NCBI RefSeq assembly: GCF_020103695.1
Contig: NZ_JAHXBF010000002.1
Span: 372,001-436,000, forward strand
DNA length: 64,000 nucleotides
Reading direction: 5' to 3'
Source of the DNA: Hyalangium versicolor
GTDB taxonomy: Bacteria > Myxococcota > Myxococcia > Myxococcales > Myxococcaceae
Shown here: in pieces, positions 1 through 9,888 of the stretch
Layout: each line of letters starts with the position of its first letter
How positions within the stretch are numbered: the stretch's first letter is position 1
Position numbers and translations under genes: made by a program
Notes under the pieces: model-generated
Database searches by the model: none
Seen by the model: the letters and a program-made list of their open reading frames with translations, nothing else
Told to the model about the DNA's origin: nothing

Positions 1-207
1 CTGGTAGGCCGACAAGAAGGTGTCCTGGGCGATCTCCGCCGCGTCCGCCTCCGAGCGCGTCATCCGCAGCGCCAACCCGAACACCTTGTCCCGGTGCGCC
101 TCGACCAGCTCCTCGAAGGCCGCCATGTCCCCCGCCTGAGCGCGCGACAGAAGCCTCCGATCCTCTTGCTGCCGGTCTTCGGGGGGAGTGGCGAGCTCTT
201 CGGACAT
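1..207 (-). CDS. ECF-type RNA polymerase sigma factor, N-terminal part (runs off the window)
   Basis: The minus strand reads from an ATG at 207 to the window edge, giving 69 residues without a stop. The segment from about residue 20 has the pattern of sigma-70 region 2: an AGD motif, then FEELVEAHRDKVFGLALR, then DAAEIAQDTF, which is the core-binding and -10-melting helix set of the extracytoplasmic-function group. Region 4 lies outside the window. The start follows from the acidic leader (MSEELATPPED), typical of these proteins. The regulon and any anti-sigma partner cannot be seen. The downstream neighbour, a DNA glycosylase, lies on the same strand but 34 bases upstream, so the two may be cotranscribed. 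Confidence 0.8.
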   Translation of the reverse strand, partial: MSEELATPPEDRQQEDRRLLSRAQAGDMAAFEELVEAHRDKVFGLALRMTRSEADAAEIAQDTFLSAYQ

Positions 208-241
208 GACAGACGCAACCTTCCAGCCAGGATGGCCGCCG

Positions 242-820
242 TCAAGGACGACGCACACGCCGGGTAGGCACCTTGCTCACGTGACGACTGTCCTTCACCC
301 ACAGCCGGAAGGGCTCGTCCGCCCAGGCCCCGGCGTATTCCACCCCGATCCGCGGCCCCCGTGCCACCTGCCCCTCCGCCACCGGCTCGCCCGCCGTCAG
401 GTGCAGAACAGATGTTTTGAGGTCAAATTTATTGTGCGCCAGGGTGATGCCGAAGGCGCGGCACAGGCGTCCGGGTCCGTTCGTTCGAGCCTCCGTGGAG
501 AATCCCTCGACGGGCTCCACGGCGCGCACCAGCACGGCGGCGCCCACGCCGAGCGCATCGGTCACCACGTTGAAGCAGTGGTGCATCCCATAGATGAGGT
601 AGACGTAGGCGTGCCCGGGCGGTCCGAACATCACCTCCGTGCGTGGGGTGAGCCCCTTGGCGGCGTGGCACGCCAGGTCATGCTCACCGATATAGGCCTC
701 CGTCTCGACGATGCGCCCCACCCGCCGCTGGCCCCCTTCCTCCAGAACGAGGTGGGTGCCGAGCAACTCTCGGGCAACGGTCAGCGCCGGGCGCGCATAG
801 AAGGACTCGGAAAGCTTCAC
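242..820 (-). CDS. 3-methyladenine DNA glycosylase, AAG/Mpg family
   Basis: Base-excision repair enzyme that removes alkylated purines from DNA in the cytoplasm. The protein of 192 residues matches the bacterial length of the AAG (Mpg) family. Visible family features are ETEAY at residues 39-43, whose first Glu region holds the catalytic acid, the GPPGHAYVYLIYGMH stretch near residues 67-80, and NGPGRLCRAFGI further on. The frame stays open upstream to 946, but that extension overlaps the divergent MalQ leader and has no family resemblance, so the GTG at 820 just before the conserved KLSESFYARPALTVARELLG segment is preferred. The stop lies 34 bases before the sigma factor start. Confidence 0.88.
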   Translation of the reverse strand: MKLSESFYARPALTVARELLGTHLVLEEGGQRRVGRIVETEAYIGEHDLACHAAKGLTPRTEVMFGPPGHAYVYLIYGMHHCFNVVTDALGVGAAVLVRAVEPVEGFSTEARTNGPGRLCRAFGITLAHNKFDLKTSVLHLTAGEPVAEGQVARGPRIGVEYAGAWADEPFRLWVKDSRHVSKVPTRRVRRP

Positions 821-948
821 GGGTATCAGGGGAATTGTCCTCGGGTTCAACGGATCGTCAACACTCCCTCCATCCCACGAGCGACCATCCGAGCGACCGG
901 GTGCTCCAAACAGTTCACAGGCGCCAAGGGCTGGGGCAGATTGCACGC

Positions 949-2499
949 ATGCTCCCTACTGGCCGGCTCTCCGGTCTTCTTCTTCCCGTCTTTTCGCTGC
1001 GTTCCCGGACGGACTTCGGCATTGGCAACTTCGGGGCCATGGATGGCCTCTTCCGGTGGATGACGGAGGCCCGGCAGAAGGTGTTGATGGTCCTGCCGCT
1101 GCTGCCCACCGCTCCCGGCGACCCCAGCCCCTATGCCACGCGCTCGGCGTTCGGCCTCAACCCGCTCTTCATCGATCCGCACCAACTGCCCGAGTTCCAG
1201 GCCACCGGCGGCGAGGGCTCTTTCTCGGACGAGCAGAAGCGCAAGCTGGCCGAGGCCCGCGCGGCTCCTCGCATCCGGTATGACCTGGTGTTCCCGCTCA
1301 AGGACGCCGCCTTCGACCGGGCCTTCTCGCACTTCGATCAGCACGAGTGGGGCGCGAAGACGGCGCGCGCCCGGGAGTTCCAGGCCTGGCGCGAGGCCCA
1401 GGGCGAGTGGCTGGAGAGCTACGCCCTCTTCACCGCGATCTCCGAGGATCAACAGCGCCGGGCCTGGTGGGAGTGGCCCGAGCCGCTGCGCACCCGCAAG
1501 CCGGACGCGCTGAAGACCGAGGGCCAGCGCATGGAGCGCCGAGTGCGCTACCACGCGTGGCTGCAGTGGGTGGCCGAGCAACAGTGGAACCAGGTGCGCG
1601 CGCAGGCCAAGGCGCGCGGCATCCTGCTGTGCGGCGACGAGCCCTTCATCATCGGCCAGGACAGCTCGGACACGTGGGCGCACCCGGACATCCTGCGCCG
1701 GGACGCACGCCTGGGCGTGCCGCCGGATGACTTCTCCGCCACCGGCCAGGATTGGGGCCTGCCCTACTTCGACTTCGCCGCGATGGAGAAGGAGGACTAC
1801 CGCTGGCTCAAGGCGCGGGCGGCCAAGGCGGCCAGCTACTACGACTTGCGCCGGGTGGACCACGCGGTGGGCTACTTCCGGCAGTGGATCCGCGACGAGA
1901 AGACGCCCACCGGGCGCTTCATCCCCCCGGACGAGGAGAGCCACAAGCGGCTGGGTGAGCGGCACTTCCGCCTGCTGTCCGAGGGCGCCGGCATCATCGC
2001 CGAGGACCTGGGCGTCATTCCCCCGTTCGTGCGGAAGATCCTCGCGGAGCTGGGGCTGCCGGGCTACCGGGTGATGCGCTGGGAGCGCGATGACGCCGTC
2101 TACCGCAACCCCCACCAGTTCCCGGCCATCTCGCTGGCCACCACGGGCACCCACGACACGGAGCCCATGGCGGACTGGTGGGAGGCCAGCCGCGACGACG
2201 AGCGCGCCGCGGTGGGCAGGGCCTGGCCGGAGTTCCAGGGCGTCGTGGTGACGAAGGAGTTCACTCCGGAGATCCACCGGGCCATGCTGGCCGCCGCGCT
2301 CAACTCCAGCAGCAACCTGTGCGTGCTGCCGTGGCAGGACGTGCTCGGCACGCGCGAGCGCATCAACCTGCCGGGCACCATGAGCGACAGCAACTGGGCC
2401 TACCGCATCACCCAGAACGTGGACGCCCTGCTGGAGGATCCTCAGACGAAGGACGCCGCCCAGCGCATGGCGTGGCTCACCGCCTCCGCGCGCCGCTGA
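949..2499 (+). CDS. malQ: 4-alpha-glucanotransferase (amylomaltase, GH77)
   Basis: Transfers alpha-1,4-glucan segments between maltodextrins in the cytoplasm. The protein has 516 residues. The N-terminus carries the GH77 signature GLLLPVFSLRS then DFGIGNFG, and PLLPTAPGDPSPYATRSAFGLNP follows in short blocks. The three expected acids are visible: Asp304 in RRVDHAV (nucleophile), Glu352 in AEDLGV (acid/base) and Asp403 in GTHDTEP. The reading frame is open further upstream to 835, but the conserved domain begins directly after the ATG at 949, which is therefore chosen; no strong ribosome site precedes it. It diverges from the glycosylase gene by 128 bases. No other maltodextrin genes are adjacent. 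Confidence 0.93.
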   Translation: MLPTGRLSGLLLPVFSLRSRTDFGIGNFGAMDGLFRWMTEARQKVLMVLPLLPTAPGDPSPYATRSAFGLNPLFIDPHQLPEFQATGGEGSFSDEQKRKLAEARAAPRIRYDLVFPLKDAAFDRAFSHFDQHEWGAKTARAREFQAWREAQGEWLESYALFTAISEDQQRRAWWEWPEPLRTRKPDALKTEGQRMERRVRYHAWLQWVAEQQWNQVRAQAKARGILLCGDEPFIIGQDSSDTWAHPDILRRDARLGVPPDDFSATGQDWGLPYFDFAAMEKEDYRWLKARAAKAASYYDLRRVDHAVGYFRQWIRDEKTPTGRFIPPDEESHKRLGERHFRLLSEGAGIIAEDLGVIPPFVRKILAELGLPGYRVMRWERDDAVYRNPHQFPAISLATTGTHDTEPMADWWEASRDDERAAVGRAWPEFQGVVVTKEFTPEIHRAMLAAALNSSSNLCVLPWQDVLGTRERINLPGTMSDSNWAYRITQNVDALLEDPQTKDAAQRMAWLTASARR

Positions 2500-2509
2500 G
2501 GTCCGCTCG

Positions 2510-2523
2510 AGCGGGGCCCCGCT
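2510..2523. terminator. Palindrome between convergent genes, possible terminator
   Basis: AGCGGGG is followed at once by CCCCGCT, a perfect 14-base palindrome 11 bases after the malQ stop and 21 bases before the convergent lipoprotein stop. There is no loop spacer and no T run, so it is at best a weak bidirectional terminator. Confidence 0.3.
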
Positions 2524-2544
2524 GCCGAGGGGCTCCGCCGGGCG

Positions 2545-2847
2545 CTAGGGGTTGACGCAGCGCAGTTGCACGGGGATGCCGTCGAACAGGACGCACTTCT
2601 TCCCCGAATCCAGGCACTCGAGCTTGTTGCAGATGTCGCTCGTCACGCACAGCGGCGGCGAGCGCCCGTACTCGAAGAGCAGCTCCGTGCAGAAGTACTG
2701 CTCGCCCGCGCAGAGCAGGCCCGGACACTCGTCGATGCCCTCCAGGGTCTCCCCTTCCTTCACCCGGACCGCATCATCCTTGCCGGGTCCACAGGAGAGC
2801 ACCACCGCCAGGACCGCGCCGAGCAGCCCTCTGATTTGCCAGGTCAT
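2545..2847 (-). CDS. Small Cys-rich putative lipoprotein
   Basis: A protein of 100 residues with no recognised family. It begins with a short basic segment and a hydrophobic stretch ending VLSCG, which fits a lipoprotein signal peptide with the lipidated Cys at about residue 19. The exported part is hydrophilic and contains eight further cysteines (for example CPGLLCAG, CTSD-like CVTSD, CNKLEC, KKC, LRC), so several disulfides are likely. The start at the ATG at 2847 is chosen because it places the signal peptide at the N-terminus; a longer frame exists to 2880. It diverges from the TamA-like gene and converges on malQ. Function unknown. Confidence 0.62.
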   Translation of the reverse strand: MTWQIRGLLGAVLAVVLSCGPGKDDAVRVKEGETLEGIDECPGLLCAGEQYFCTELLFEYGRSPPLCVTSDICNKLECLDSGKKCVLFDGIPVQLRCVNP

Positions 2848-3013
2848 ACCCGGACACTCTGGCCCAGGCCGAGCCCGCATGCACGTCTGACGGCATGAAA
2901 TGTCCGGGATCCTCCCTTCCCCAGCCTCCCAGAATGGTGAAACGCGACAGTGTGGCGCTCCCTTTTCACGGGGGACGAGTCAATCCGGGATCGAATGGAT
3001 ATGAACTGGCACC

Positions 3014-5128
3014 GTGGACGTAGCCCTCTTCCGACATCGCCCCCGCTTCCGCCTTCCCCTGTTCCTGGTCCTGGCCCTCGCCAGCGCGTGCGCCACCACC
3101 AAGCCTCGGCCGGACGCCCTCGAAGTGAAGGATCTGAAGATCGAGGGCGCCGACAAGGTGGGCGAGGGGGACATCAAGGCGAAGATCCTCACCACGGAGA
3201 CGCCCTGGTACGAGCCGCTCTGGCCCTTTGACAAGGGCCCCTCCTACTTCGATCCGAACGCGTGGCAGGCGGACCTGCGCCGCATCGAGCGCTACTACCA
3301 GGCCCAGGGCTACTACCAGGCCCAGGTCATCTCGGACACGGTGCAGCCCGATGGCAAGGAGGCCGTGAAGCTGGTGGCCCAGGTGCGCGAGGGAGAGCCC
3401 ACGCGCATTGGCACCATCGAAATCACCGGCATGGAGGCGCTGCCCGAGGACCACCAGCGCCGGGTGAAATCGGATCTGCCCCTGAACAAGGGGGACGTGT
3501 TCCGAGAGGAGAACTGGGAGGGCGTGAAGGGGCTGCTCCAGGAACGGCTGCGCGAGCTGGGCTACGCGGAGGCCGAGGTGGGCGGAGAGGTGCAGGTGGA
3601 CGTGGACACGCACCAGGCCACGGTGGCACTGCGGGTGACCCCAGGCCCCCGCTACAAATTCGGCAACATCTTCGTCGCCACGGACGCCAACCCGCAGGTG
3701 GCGCCCAAGCGCATCATCGAGCAGGCACAGGGGGCGATCCACAAGGGAGATTGGTTCACCGAGTCGGCGCTCGCCGAGGCCCAGGCGCGCGTGTTCGCCA
3801 TGGGCGTGTTCGGCGCGGTGAAGGTCAACCGAGGCGCGCCGGATCGCGAGGCGGCCACGGTCCCCGTAGTGGTGGACGTGCGCGAGGCGCCGCTGCGCTC
3901 GGTGAGGCTGGGCGGCGGTCTGGGCGTGGACGCCGCGCGCCAGGAGGGCCGCGTCCTGGGCGAGTGGACCAACCGGAACATCTTCGGCGGTCTGCGCCGG
4001 CTCACGTTGAAAAGCCGCCTGGGCTACGCCTTCATCCCCTCCATCATTGGAGTGAGCTCGGGCCAGGAGAACTCCAAGAGCGGCCTCATCTTCGATGTCA
4101 CCACCGAGTTCGAACAGCCGCGCTTCCTCTTCCGGGACGTGCGCCTGCAGGCCTCCATCACCGGCGAGAAGGGCCTGGAACAGGCGTACTCCTTCATTGG
4201 CGGCCGGCTGCGCACGGGCCTCATCTGGCAACCGCACCCGGACCTGTCCATCTTCCCCGCCTACAACCTGGAGATATACCGGCTGACCGGAACGGTGGGC
4301 GCCAACGAGCAGGGCATCCCTCCGATCACCCTGGGATGCCGCAACGACACCTCCACCTCCACCTCGGCGCCCTGCACCATCAAGCTCAGCTACCTGGAGA
4401 CCACGGTGGAGTGGGACCGGCGGGACGACAAGATCGAGCCGCGGGCCGGCTACTACGCCGCGCTCTCCGTGCAGGGGGGTGGCGGGCCGCTGTTCGGGGA
4501 CTTCTCCTATATCCGCCTGCTGCCGGACCTGCGCTACTACCAGTCCTTCGGCATGGAGCGGCGGCTGACCGTGGCGGGCAAGGTCCGCATGGGCACGCTC
4601 GTCCCCTACCGCAACAACGAGACGAGCCTGAAGCAGAGCTCCATCGTCAACCGCTTCTTCTCCGGCGGCGGCTCGTCCATGCGCGGCTTCAACAGCCAGC
4701 GGCTGTCTCCCCAGGTGGCCATCGATCCCACGAAACCGGATGCCGGCACCGTGCCCATTGGCGGCGACAGCCTCTTCGAGACTTCACTGGAGGCGCGATA
4801 CCGGGTGACAGAAAGTCTGGCCGTGGCCAGCTTCTGGGACACGGGCTTCGTGGGCGTGGACTCGCTGTCGTTCGGACGCTCAAGCCCCTTCCGTGACGGG
4901 CTGTACCACGCTGTAGGTCTGGGGCTGCGCTACATCACCGTGGTGGGCCCCATCCGAGTGGACATTGCCCGGCGACTGAACATTGGCCCCCCCTTGCCCG
5001 TTGAAGGAGCTGGGTACACCTATCCTGCCGGCGGTACCTGCTTCGGCCTGGGAAGCAAGAAGACAACATACGCGGGAGCCCCGGATGGGCTCTGCACCTT
5101 TCAACTGTCGATCGGAGAAGCGTTTTGA
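3014..5128 (+). CDS. Omp85-family outer membrane protein, TamA/BamA-like
   Basis: Outer membrane beta-barrel of 704 residues with N-terminal POTRA repeats (about residues 38-240, ALEVKDLKIEGADKV, then GTIEITGMEALP and others) and a C-terminal D15/surface-antigen barrel (about 300-704) that has a typical RGF segment (SSMRGFNSQRL) and ends in a short strand, LCTFQLSIGEAF, with terminal Phe. Omp85 proteins insert or export other beta-rich proteins. Its stop overlaps the start of a TamB gene, the classic partner of TamA, which supports a TamA role over BamA. The start is a GTG; the leader ends in ALASACATT, so it is either a signal peptide I substrate or an unusual lipoprotein. Confidence 0.88.
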   Translation: MDVALFRHRPRFRLPLFLVLALASACATTKPRPDALEVKDLKIEGADKVGEGDIKAKILTTETPWYEPLWPFDKGPSYFDPNAWQADLRRIERYYQAQGYYQAQVISDTVQPDGKEAVKLVAQVREGEPTRIGTIEITGMEALPEDHQRRVKSDLPLNKGDVFREENWEGVKGLLQERLRELGYAEAEVGGEVQVDVDTHQATVALRVTPGPRYKFGNIFVATDANPQVAPKRIIEQAQGAIHKGDWFTESALAEAQARVFAMGVFGAVKVNRGAPDREAATVPVVVDVREAPLRSVRLGGGLGVDAARQEGRVLGEWTNRNIFGGLRRLTLKSRLGYAFIPSIIGVSSGQENSKSGLIFDVTTEFEQPRFLFRDVRLQASITGEKGLEQAYSFIGGRLRTGLIWQPHPDLSIFPAYNLEIYRLTGTVGANEQGIPPITLGCRNDTSTSTSAPCTIKLSYLETTVEWDRRDDKIEPRAGYYAALSVQGGGGPLFGDFSYIRLLPDLRYYQSFGMERRLTVAGKVRMGTLVPYRNNETSLKQSSIVNRFFSGGGSSMRGFNSQRLSPQVAIDPTKPDAGTVPIGGDSLFETSLEARYRVTESLAVASFWDTGFVGVDSLSFGRSSPFRDGLYHAVGLGLRYITVVGPIRVDIARRLNIGPPLPVEGAGYTYPAGGTCFGLGSKKTTYAGAPDGLCTFQLSIGEAF

Positions 5129-8100
5129 CGGTGCACAAGCATGCCCCATGGAGACGCTGGGTCCGGCGCATCGTCTGGGGCGTGCTGGGACTGGTGGCGC
5201 TGGTGCTGGTGCTGGTGGCTGGGGCGCTCGCATGGCTCACCTCGTCCTCGGGCGAGCGGTGGGTGCTCGGCAAGGCCCTGCCCATCGCCAACGAGCAACT
5301 CGCCGGAAAGCTGGAGGCGGGCTCGGTGGATTTGAGCCTCTCGGGGCTCACCCTGCGAGACGTGAAGCTCTATACCCCTGAAGGGGATCTGGTGGCTGAA
5401 GTGGCGCTGGTGGATGCGCGCATCTCCCTGCCACCGCTGGTGGGCCAGCATGTGATGCTCACCTCCGCGCGGCTCGAGAAACCGCGCCTCTACCTGGTGC
5501 AGGACGAGCGAGGCTTCAATCTGGCCCGCGCCGTGGCGCCTCGCACCCCCAAGCCCGAAGAGCCGGACACAGGCCGGGGCTCGCTGCGCCTCACGCTCAA
5601 GGACTTCCGGCTCGAGGACGGGTACGTCGACTTCGAGGGTGACACCGCACAGGGCACCCGGCAGGTGCGCCTGGAGGACTTCGATGCCAGCGGCGCGGCC
5701 AGCTATGGCGCGGCGAAGCAGTCCTTCGACGTGCGGCTGGAGGCCACCGGTGGCCTGGCTCGCCCCGTCTCGGGCCCAGTGAAGCTGACCCTGCGAGGCC
5801 AGGGCGAGGAGTTGAACATCTCCGCGGACGCGGACATGGCCGTGGCCGGGCTCGTGTTCCAGGGCCGCGGCGGCATGCGCGGGATGAACGAGGCGTGGGT
5901 GGAGCTCAAGCGCCTGTCACTCGAGCCGGAGACGGCTCGGGCCTTCGTGCCGAGCTACCCGCTGATCGCGACCGTGAGCGTGGAAGGCAACGGCCAGAAG
6001 CAGGGGGATGTTGCTCGGACCAACCTGACGGTGAAGGCCGGGAGCGCCATCATGAACGTGGATGGCTCCTTCAACGTCGCCACGATGCGCAGCGACGGCG
6101 TCACCCTCAGGGCGCGGGACATCAACCTCGCGGAGCTGATGGACAATGCGGCGCCCACAGCCATCGTCGCCAACCTCAACGCGAGCGGCGGAGGCACTAG
6201 CCTGGAGACGCTCGACGGCGAGGTGGACCTCACCGTCTCGCCCTCTAAGTTCAAGGGCCAGCCGCTCGGGCCGGTGGAGCTGCACGCGACCGCCAAGGAC
6301 GGTTTCTACACGCTGTCCCGCCTGCGGGTGCTGATGCCGGGCGCATCGCTGGACGCGAGTGGCCAGGGCACGGTCGACAACATCCAGGTGAAGGGCAGCA
6401 TGAGTGCATCGGATCTCGCCGTGCTGGGACAGACGGTGGGCCGGCTGGGTCCAGGTCCGGCACTGCCCCTGGGCGGCAGTGGCGCGCTGGACTTCCGGCT
6501 GGAGGGCCCGCTGCGCACGCCGGGAGTGGAGCTCTCCGGCTCCTTCGCCTCGCTGTCCTACGAGGACAATGTCGTCCAGGGCCTCAACCTGAAGGCCTCG
6601 TTGCCGGATGTGACCAAACCCCTGTCCACGGATGCCTCGCTGGTGGTGGATGAGCTGCGCACGGGCGGGCGTACGTTCCAGAACCTCACCGCCGCCGTCA
6701 CCACGCGAGAGCGGGAGCTCCAGGCTCACGTGAAGACGGCGGGGGACGCGGAGCTGGCCCTCACGCTGTCCGGCACGGTGGACGAGGACCAGGAGGGGCT
6801 CGCGGTGAAGGCGATGACGCTGGCCTGGCCCGAGGCCACGTGGACCTTGCGGGGCTCCTCGCACGTGGGCTTCGGCGGAGGCCGGATCGAGGTGAAACCC
6901 GCCCTCACACTCGTGTCCGACCAGCAGCGCCTGGCGCTCACGCTGGTGAAGGAGGGCCAGAGCATCGACGGCCACGTGGAGGCGGATGCGCTGGACCTGA
7001 CGAAGCTGCCCAAGTCGTTCATGCCCGAGAAGCTCGACCTCGGAGGTACCGTCTCTGCGCGGCTGAACGCGCGCGGGAAGCTGCCTCGCCCGGATGCCGA
7101 CGTCTCCCTCACGCTCGCGGGCGTTCGCTTCCAGGAGTACTCGGACATCAATGCCTCGCTGAAGGGCACCTACGTGAAGGACCGGGCCACCGGTACCCTC
7201 ACCGCGAGCGTCCCTGCCGCCAGCGTCAGCGCGGACTTCGATGTGCCCGTTCAGGGCTTCCTGCGCCACCGCAGCGACGAGCTGAACCTCCGGGTGAACC
7301 TCACACGGCTGAGCCTCGAGGACACGGTGAAGATGCTCGGGCGCCCGGAGCCCGTGAGCGGAGAGCTCAGCGGCGTGCTGGAGGTGAAGGGCCCCGCCCG
7401 GGATCCACGCATCACCCTTACGATGAAGGGCGAGCAGCTGGTGTACGGAGGCCTGCCCGAGGGCGTGCTGAAGAACCCTCTCGCCTTCACGCTGACCGCC
7501 TCGTCCGATGAGACGAGCGGAGCGCTGGGTGCGCAGCTCGACCTGCAAGGGCTGGCGAAGCAGGCGTCCGTGACGCTGAAGACGCCCTTCACGCTGGGCC
7601 AGTTCCTCATCCAGCCGCCCACGACGGAGCAGATCACCCGGACCCAGATGACCGTCGAGGGCAACGTGGACGAGCTGCCCCTCTCGCTGGTCGGCGGGCT
7701 GGCCGGCCTGCAGAACGCCCAGGGCACCGTGTCCTCGAAGTTCGCTGTGAAAGGCTCCGTCCTCGTGCCCGAGGCCCACTTCGAGGTGCAGGCCCGGCAG
7801 GTCAGCGCCAACGGCCTGCCCCCTCTGGACGCGGACCTCACAGTGACCGGAGGGGCGGATGACATCCACGCGGAGCTGTCGACGCTCCGGTACCAGGACG
7901 GCAAGCCCGCTCCTCTGGCTCAACTGAGCGCCACGCTCGAAGCGCCGCTGGGCGCCATCCAGGATCCGGACGTCATCGGCTGGGTGCCCTTCGATCTCAA
8001 GGGCCGCCTCCACCCCACCGCGCTCAAGGAGCTGATGGGCCTGTCCCAGGCGGATCCCGCGCTGCGCGAGCAGGGCCTGCAAGGCATCGTCTCGCTGGAG

Positions 8101-9837
8101 ATGGCCGCGCACGGCACTCCCGCCGCGCCGGAGGTCGTCCTCGACGTGGGGTTGCAACAGCTCGGCGTGGGGAAGCTGGCGCTCGGCCAGGCTCACGTCC
8201 ACTACACCTACGCCAAGGCTCGCTCGGACCTGGACGCGACCGTGTCCGCGCCCTCGGGAGGCAGCCTGGTCGTCCGAGCCGGCATCCCGCTGGACCTGTC
8301 CCTGCCCGCGGTGCAGCAAGGGCTCGAGGTGGACAAGGTGCCGCTGGACGTCAAGCTGGTGGCCCGGCGCTTCGACATGGCCTTCCTCTCCGGAGCCCAC
8401 GAGATGGTGCGCAGCCTGGGCGGCGTGCTCGAGGCGGATGCGGCCGTCGCCGGCACCGTGGGCGCGCCCACCTTGAAGGGCAACGTGAACTGGAAGAACG
8501 GCAAGCTCGGGTTGATGGGCTTCGGCGAGTACCGGGACATCCTCGTCGACCTCACCGTGACCGAGCAGCGCATCCACCTCCAGCAACTGTTCGCGCGAGG
8601 CGGCAACGGCGAGCTCCGCCTCACCGCGGATGCCGAGGTCGGGAAGAACGGAGCCTATGAGCTCAAGGGCGAAGGCCAGCTCAAGGAGTTCCCCATCATC
8701 TCGGAGGATCAGCTCGTCGCCGTCGCATCGCTGCGGTCAACGTTCGAGGGCAGCCTGACCCTCACCAAGGTCACCATCCGCAACCTCTCCATCCCCGAGG
8801 CCCATATCGAGCTGCCCGAGGTGACTCGCAAGGACCTGCAGCCGCTCGAGCGTCCGGGTGATGTCGTCCTGGTGCGCAATGGCGTCCCCATCGGCAAGCG
8901 CCGCAAGGGAACCGAGCCAGCCAACGCCCCGCCGAAGAACGGCGAGCCCACCAGCGGCACGTCCCCCGAGGACACCGCCTCGGCCAGCAACACCCAACTC
9001 CCGGGCAAACCCGGAGGCCCGGGCACGGGCGGCGCGGGCTCCAACCGTCCCGTGAAGAAGGATCTGGTGGACGCCTCCGACATCGAGAAGAAAGAGGTTC
9101 AACGCACCTATACGATCTTCATCAACGCGCCGAGAAACCTCTGGGTCCGCGGCTCGGACGTGAACATCGAGCTGGGGCTCTCCCAGAACTTCGAGGTCTC
9201 CTACTCGACCGAGCCCTACCTCGCAGGCGAGGTCATCGTCCAACGCGGCCGGGTGGATGCGCTGGGGCGCCGCTTCGACGTGCAGAAGGACAGCCGCGTC
9301 AACTTCACCGGCCCGCCGCTGGCGCCCTACCTCAACATCACCGCCGAGCACGTCAACGATCGCGAGAACGTCACCGTCTTCATCCACATCCGCGGCCAGG
9401 GGAAGAACTTCACCATCGAGCCCACGAGCGATCCGCCGATGTCCGAGACGGAGATCTACACGCTGCTGGCCACGGGCCGCCGCACGCTGGAGCGCAACTC
9501 GGGCTCATCGATGACGGGCTCGCAGGCCGCCTCCGTGGTGGGCTCGCTCGTCGCCTCGCAGGCCAAGAAGGCCCTGTCGGCGGAGCTGCCCCTGGACGTG
9601 TTCTCCATCGAAGCCGGAGACAGCGGGCTGGCAGGCACCAAGCTCGAGGTGGGCAAGTACCTCACGGACAAGATCTACGTGGGCTACACCGGCCGCGTGG
9701 GCACTACAGCCCAGACTCGCGAGAACGCCAACGCCGTACACTTTGAGTACCAGTTCACTCCGCAATGGAGCCTCGAGGCCAACTACGGCGACGCGCGCTC
9801 CGGCGGCTTGGACCTCATCTGGAGCAAGGACTACTGA
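5125..9837 (+). CDS. tamB: TamB-like translocation and assembly module protein (DUF490)
   Basis: A 1570-residue protein with an N-terminal inner-membrane anchor (RRIVWGVLGLVALVLVLVAG, residues about 13-35) and a very long periplasmic body of repeated amphipathic beta strands, as in the TamB/YhdP/AsmA group that bridges the two membranes and serves lipid transport or barrel assembly. The C-terminal DUF490 region (about 1315-1570) is preceded by a Pro/Gly/Ser-rich linker at about 1265-1305 and ends in DLIWSKDY. The start is uncertain: TTG at 5125 overlaps the TamA stop (TTGA), GTG at 5131 is the alternative, and a GGAGAAG sits just upstream of both. Coupling to the TamA-like gene indicates one functional pair. 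Confidence 0.88.
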   Translation: MTVHKHAPWRRWVRRIVWGVLGLVALVLVLVAGALAWLTSSSGERWVLGKALPIANEQLAGKLEAGSVDLSLSGLTLRDVKLYTPEGDLVAEVALVDARISLPPLVGQHVMLTSARLEKPRLYLVQDERGFNLARAVAPRTPKPEEPDTGRGSLRLTLKDFRLEDGYVDFEGDTAQGTRQVRLEDFDASGAASYGAAKQSFDVRLEATGGLARPVSGPVKLTLRGQGEELNISADADMAVAGLVFQGRGGMRGMNEAWVELKRLSLEPETARAFVPSYPLIATVSVEGNGQKQGDVARTNLTVKAGSAIMNVDGSFNVATMRSDGVTLRARDINLAELMDNAAPTAIVANLNASGGGTSLETLDGEVDLTVSPSKFKGQPLGPVELHATAKDGFYTLSRLRVLMPGASLDASGQGTVDNIQVKGSMSASDLAVLGQTVGRLGPGPALPLGGSGALDFRLEGPLRTPGVELSGSFASLSYEDNVVQGLNLKASLPDVTKPLSTDASLVVDELRTGGRTFQNLTAAVTTRERELQAHVKTAGDAELALTLSGTVDEDQEGLAVKAMTLAWPEATWTLRGSSHVGFGGGRIEVKPALTLVSDQQRLALTLVKEGQSIDGHVEADALDLTKLPKSFMPEKLDLGGTVSARLNARGKLPRPDADVSLTLAGVRFQEYSDINASLKGTYVKDRATGTLTASVPAASVSADFDVPVQGFLRHRSDELNLRVNLTRLSLEDTVKMLGRPEPVSGELSGVLEVKGPARDPRITLTMKGEQLVYGGLPEGVLKNPLAFTLTASSDETSGALGAQLDLQGLAKQASVTLKTPFTLGQFLIQPPTTEQITRTQMTVEGNVDELPLSLVGGLAGLQNAQGTVSSKFAVKGSVLVPEAHFEVQARQVSANGLPPLDADLTVTGGADDIHAELSTLRYQDGKPAPLAQLSATLEAPLGAIQDPDVIGWVPFDLKGRLHPTALKELMGLSQADPALREQGLQGIVSLEMAAHGTPAAPEVVLDVGLQQLGVGKLALGQAHVHYTYAKARSDLDATVSAPSGGSLVVRAGIPLDLSLPAVQQGLEVDKVPLDVKLVARRFDMAFLSGAHEMVRSLGGVLEADAAVAGTVGAPTLKGNVNWKNGKLGLMGFGEYRDILVDLTVTEQRIHLQQLFARGGNGELRLTADAEVGKNGAYELKGEGQLKEFPIISEDQLVAVASLRSTFEGSLTLTKVTIRNLSIPEAHIELPEVTRKDLQPLERPGDVVLVRNGVPIGKRRKGTEPANAPPKNGEPTSGTSPEDTASASNTQLPGKPGGPGTGGAGSNRPVKKDLVDASDIEKKEVQRTYTIFINAPRNLWVRGSDVNIELGLSQNFEVSYSTEPYLAGEVIVQRGRVDALGRRFDVQKDSRVNFTGPPLAPYLNITAEHVNDRENVTVFIHIRGQGKNFTIEPTSDPPMSETEIYTLLATGRRTLERNSGSSMTGSQAASVVGSLVASQAKKALSAELPLDVFSIEAGDSGLAGTKLEVGKYLTDKIYVGYTGRVGTTAQTRENANAVHFEYQFTPQWSLEANYGDARSGGLDLIWSKDY

Positions 9838-9888
9838 GCTAGACTCGCGGCCCCGCCAGCACGACACAGCTGGCCAAGGAGCCTGTTC

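Noticed and set aside
188..1063. Long plus-strand open frame opposite the glycosylase gene
   Set aside because: It has no family resemblance and mirrors the glycosylase coding strand; high-GC shadow frames of this kind are common throughout the window.
5917..8586. An 889-codon minus-strand frame inside tamB
   Set aside because: Arg/His/Gly-rich composition of a shadow frame; the plus-strand TamB sequence is clearly the coding one.
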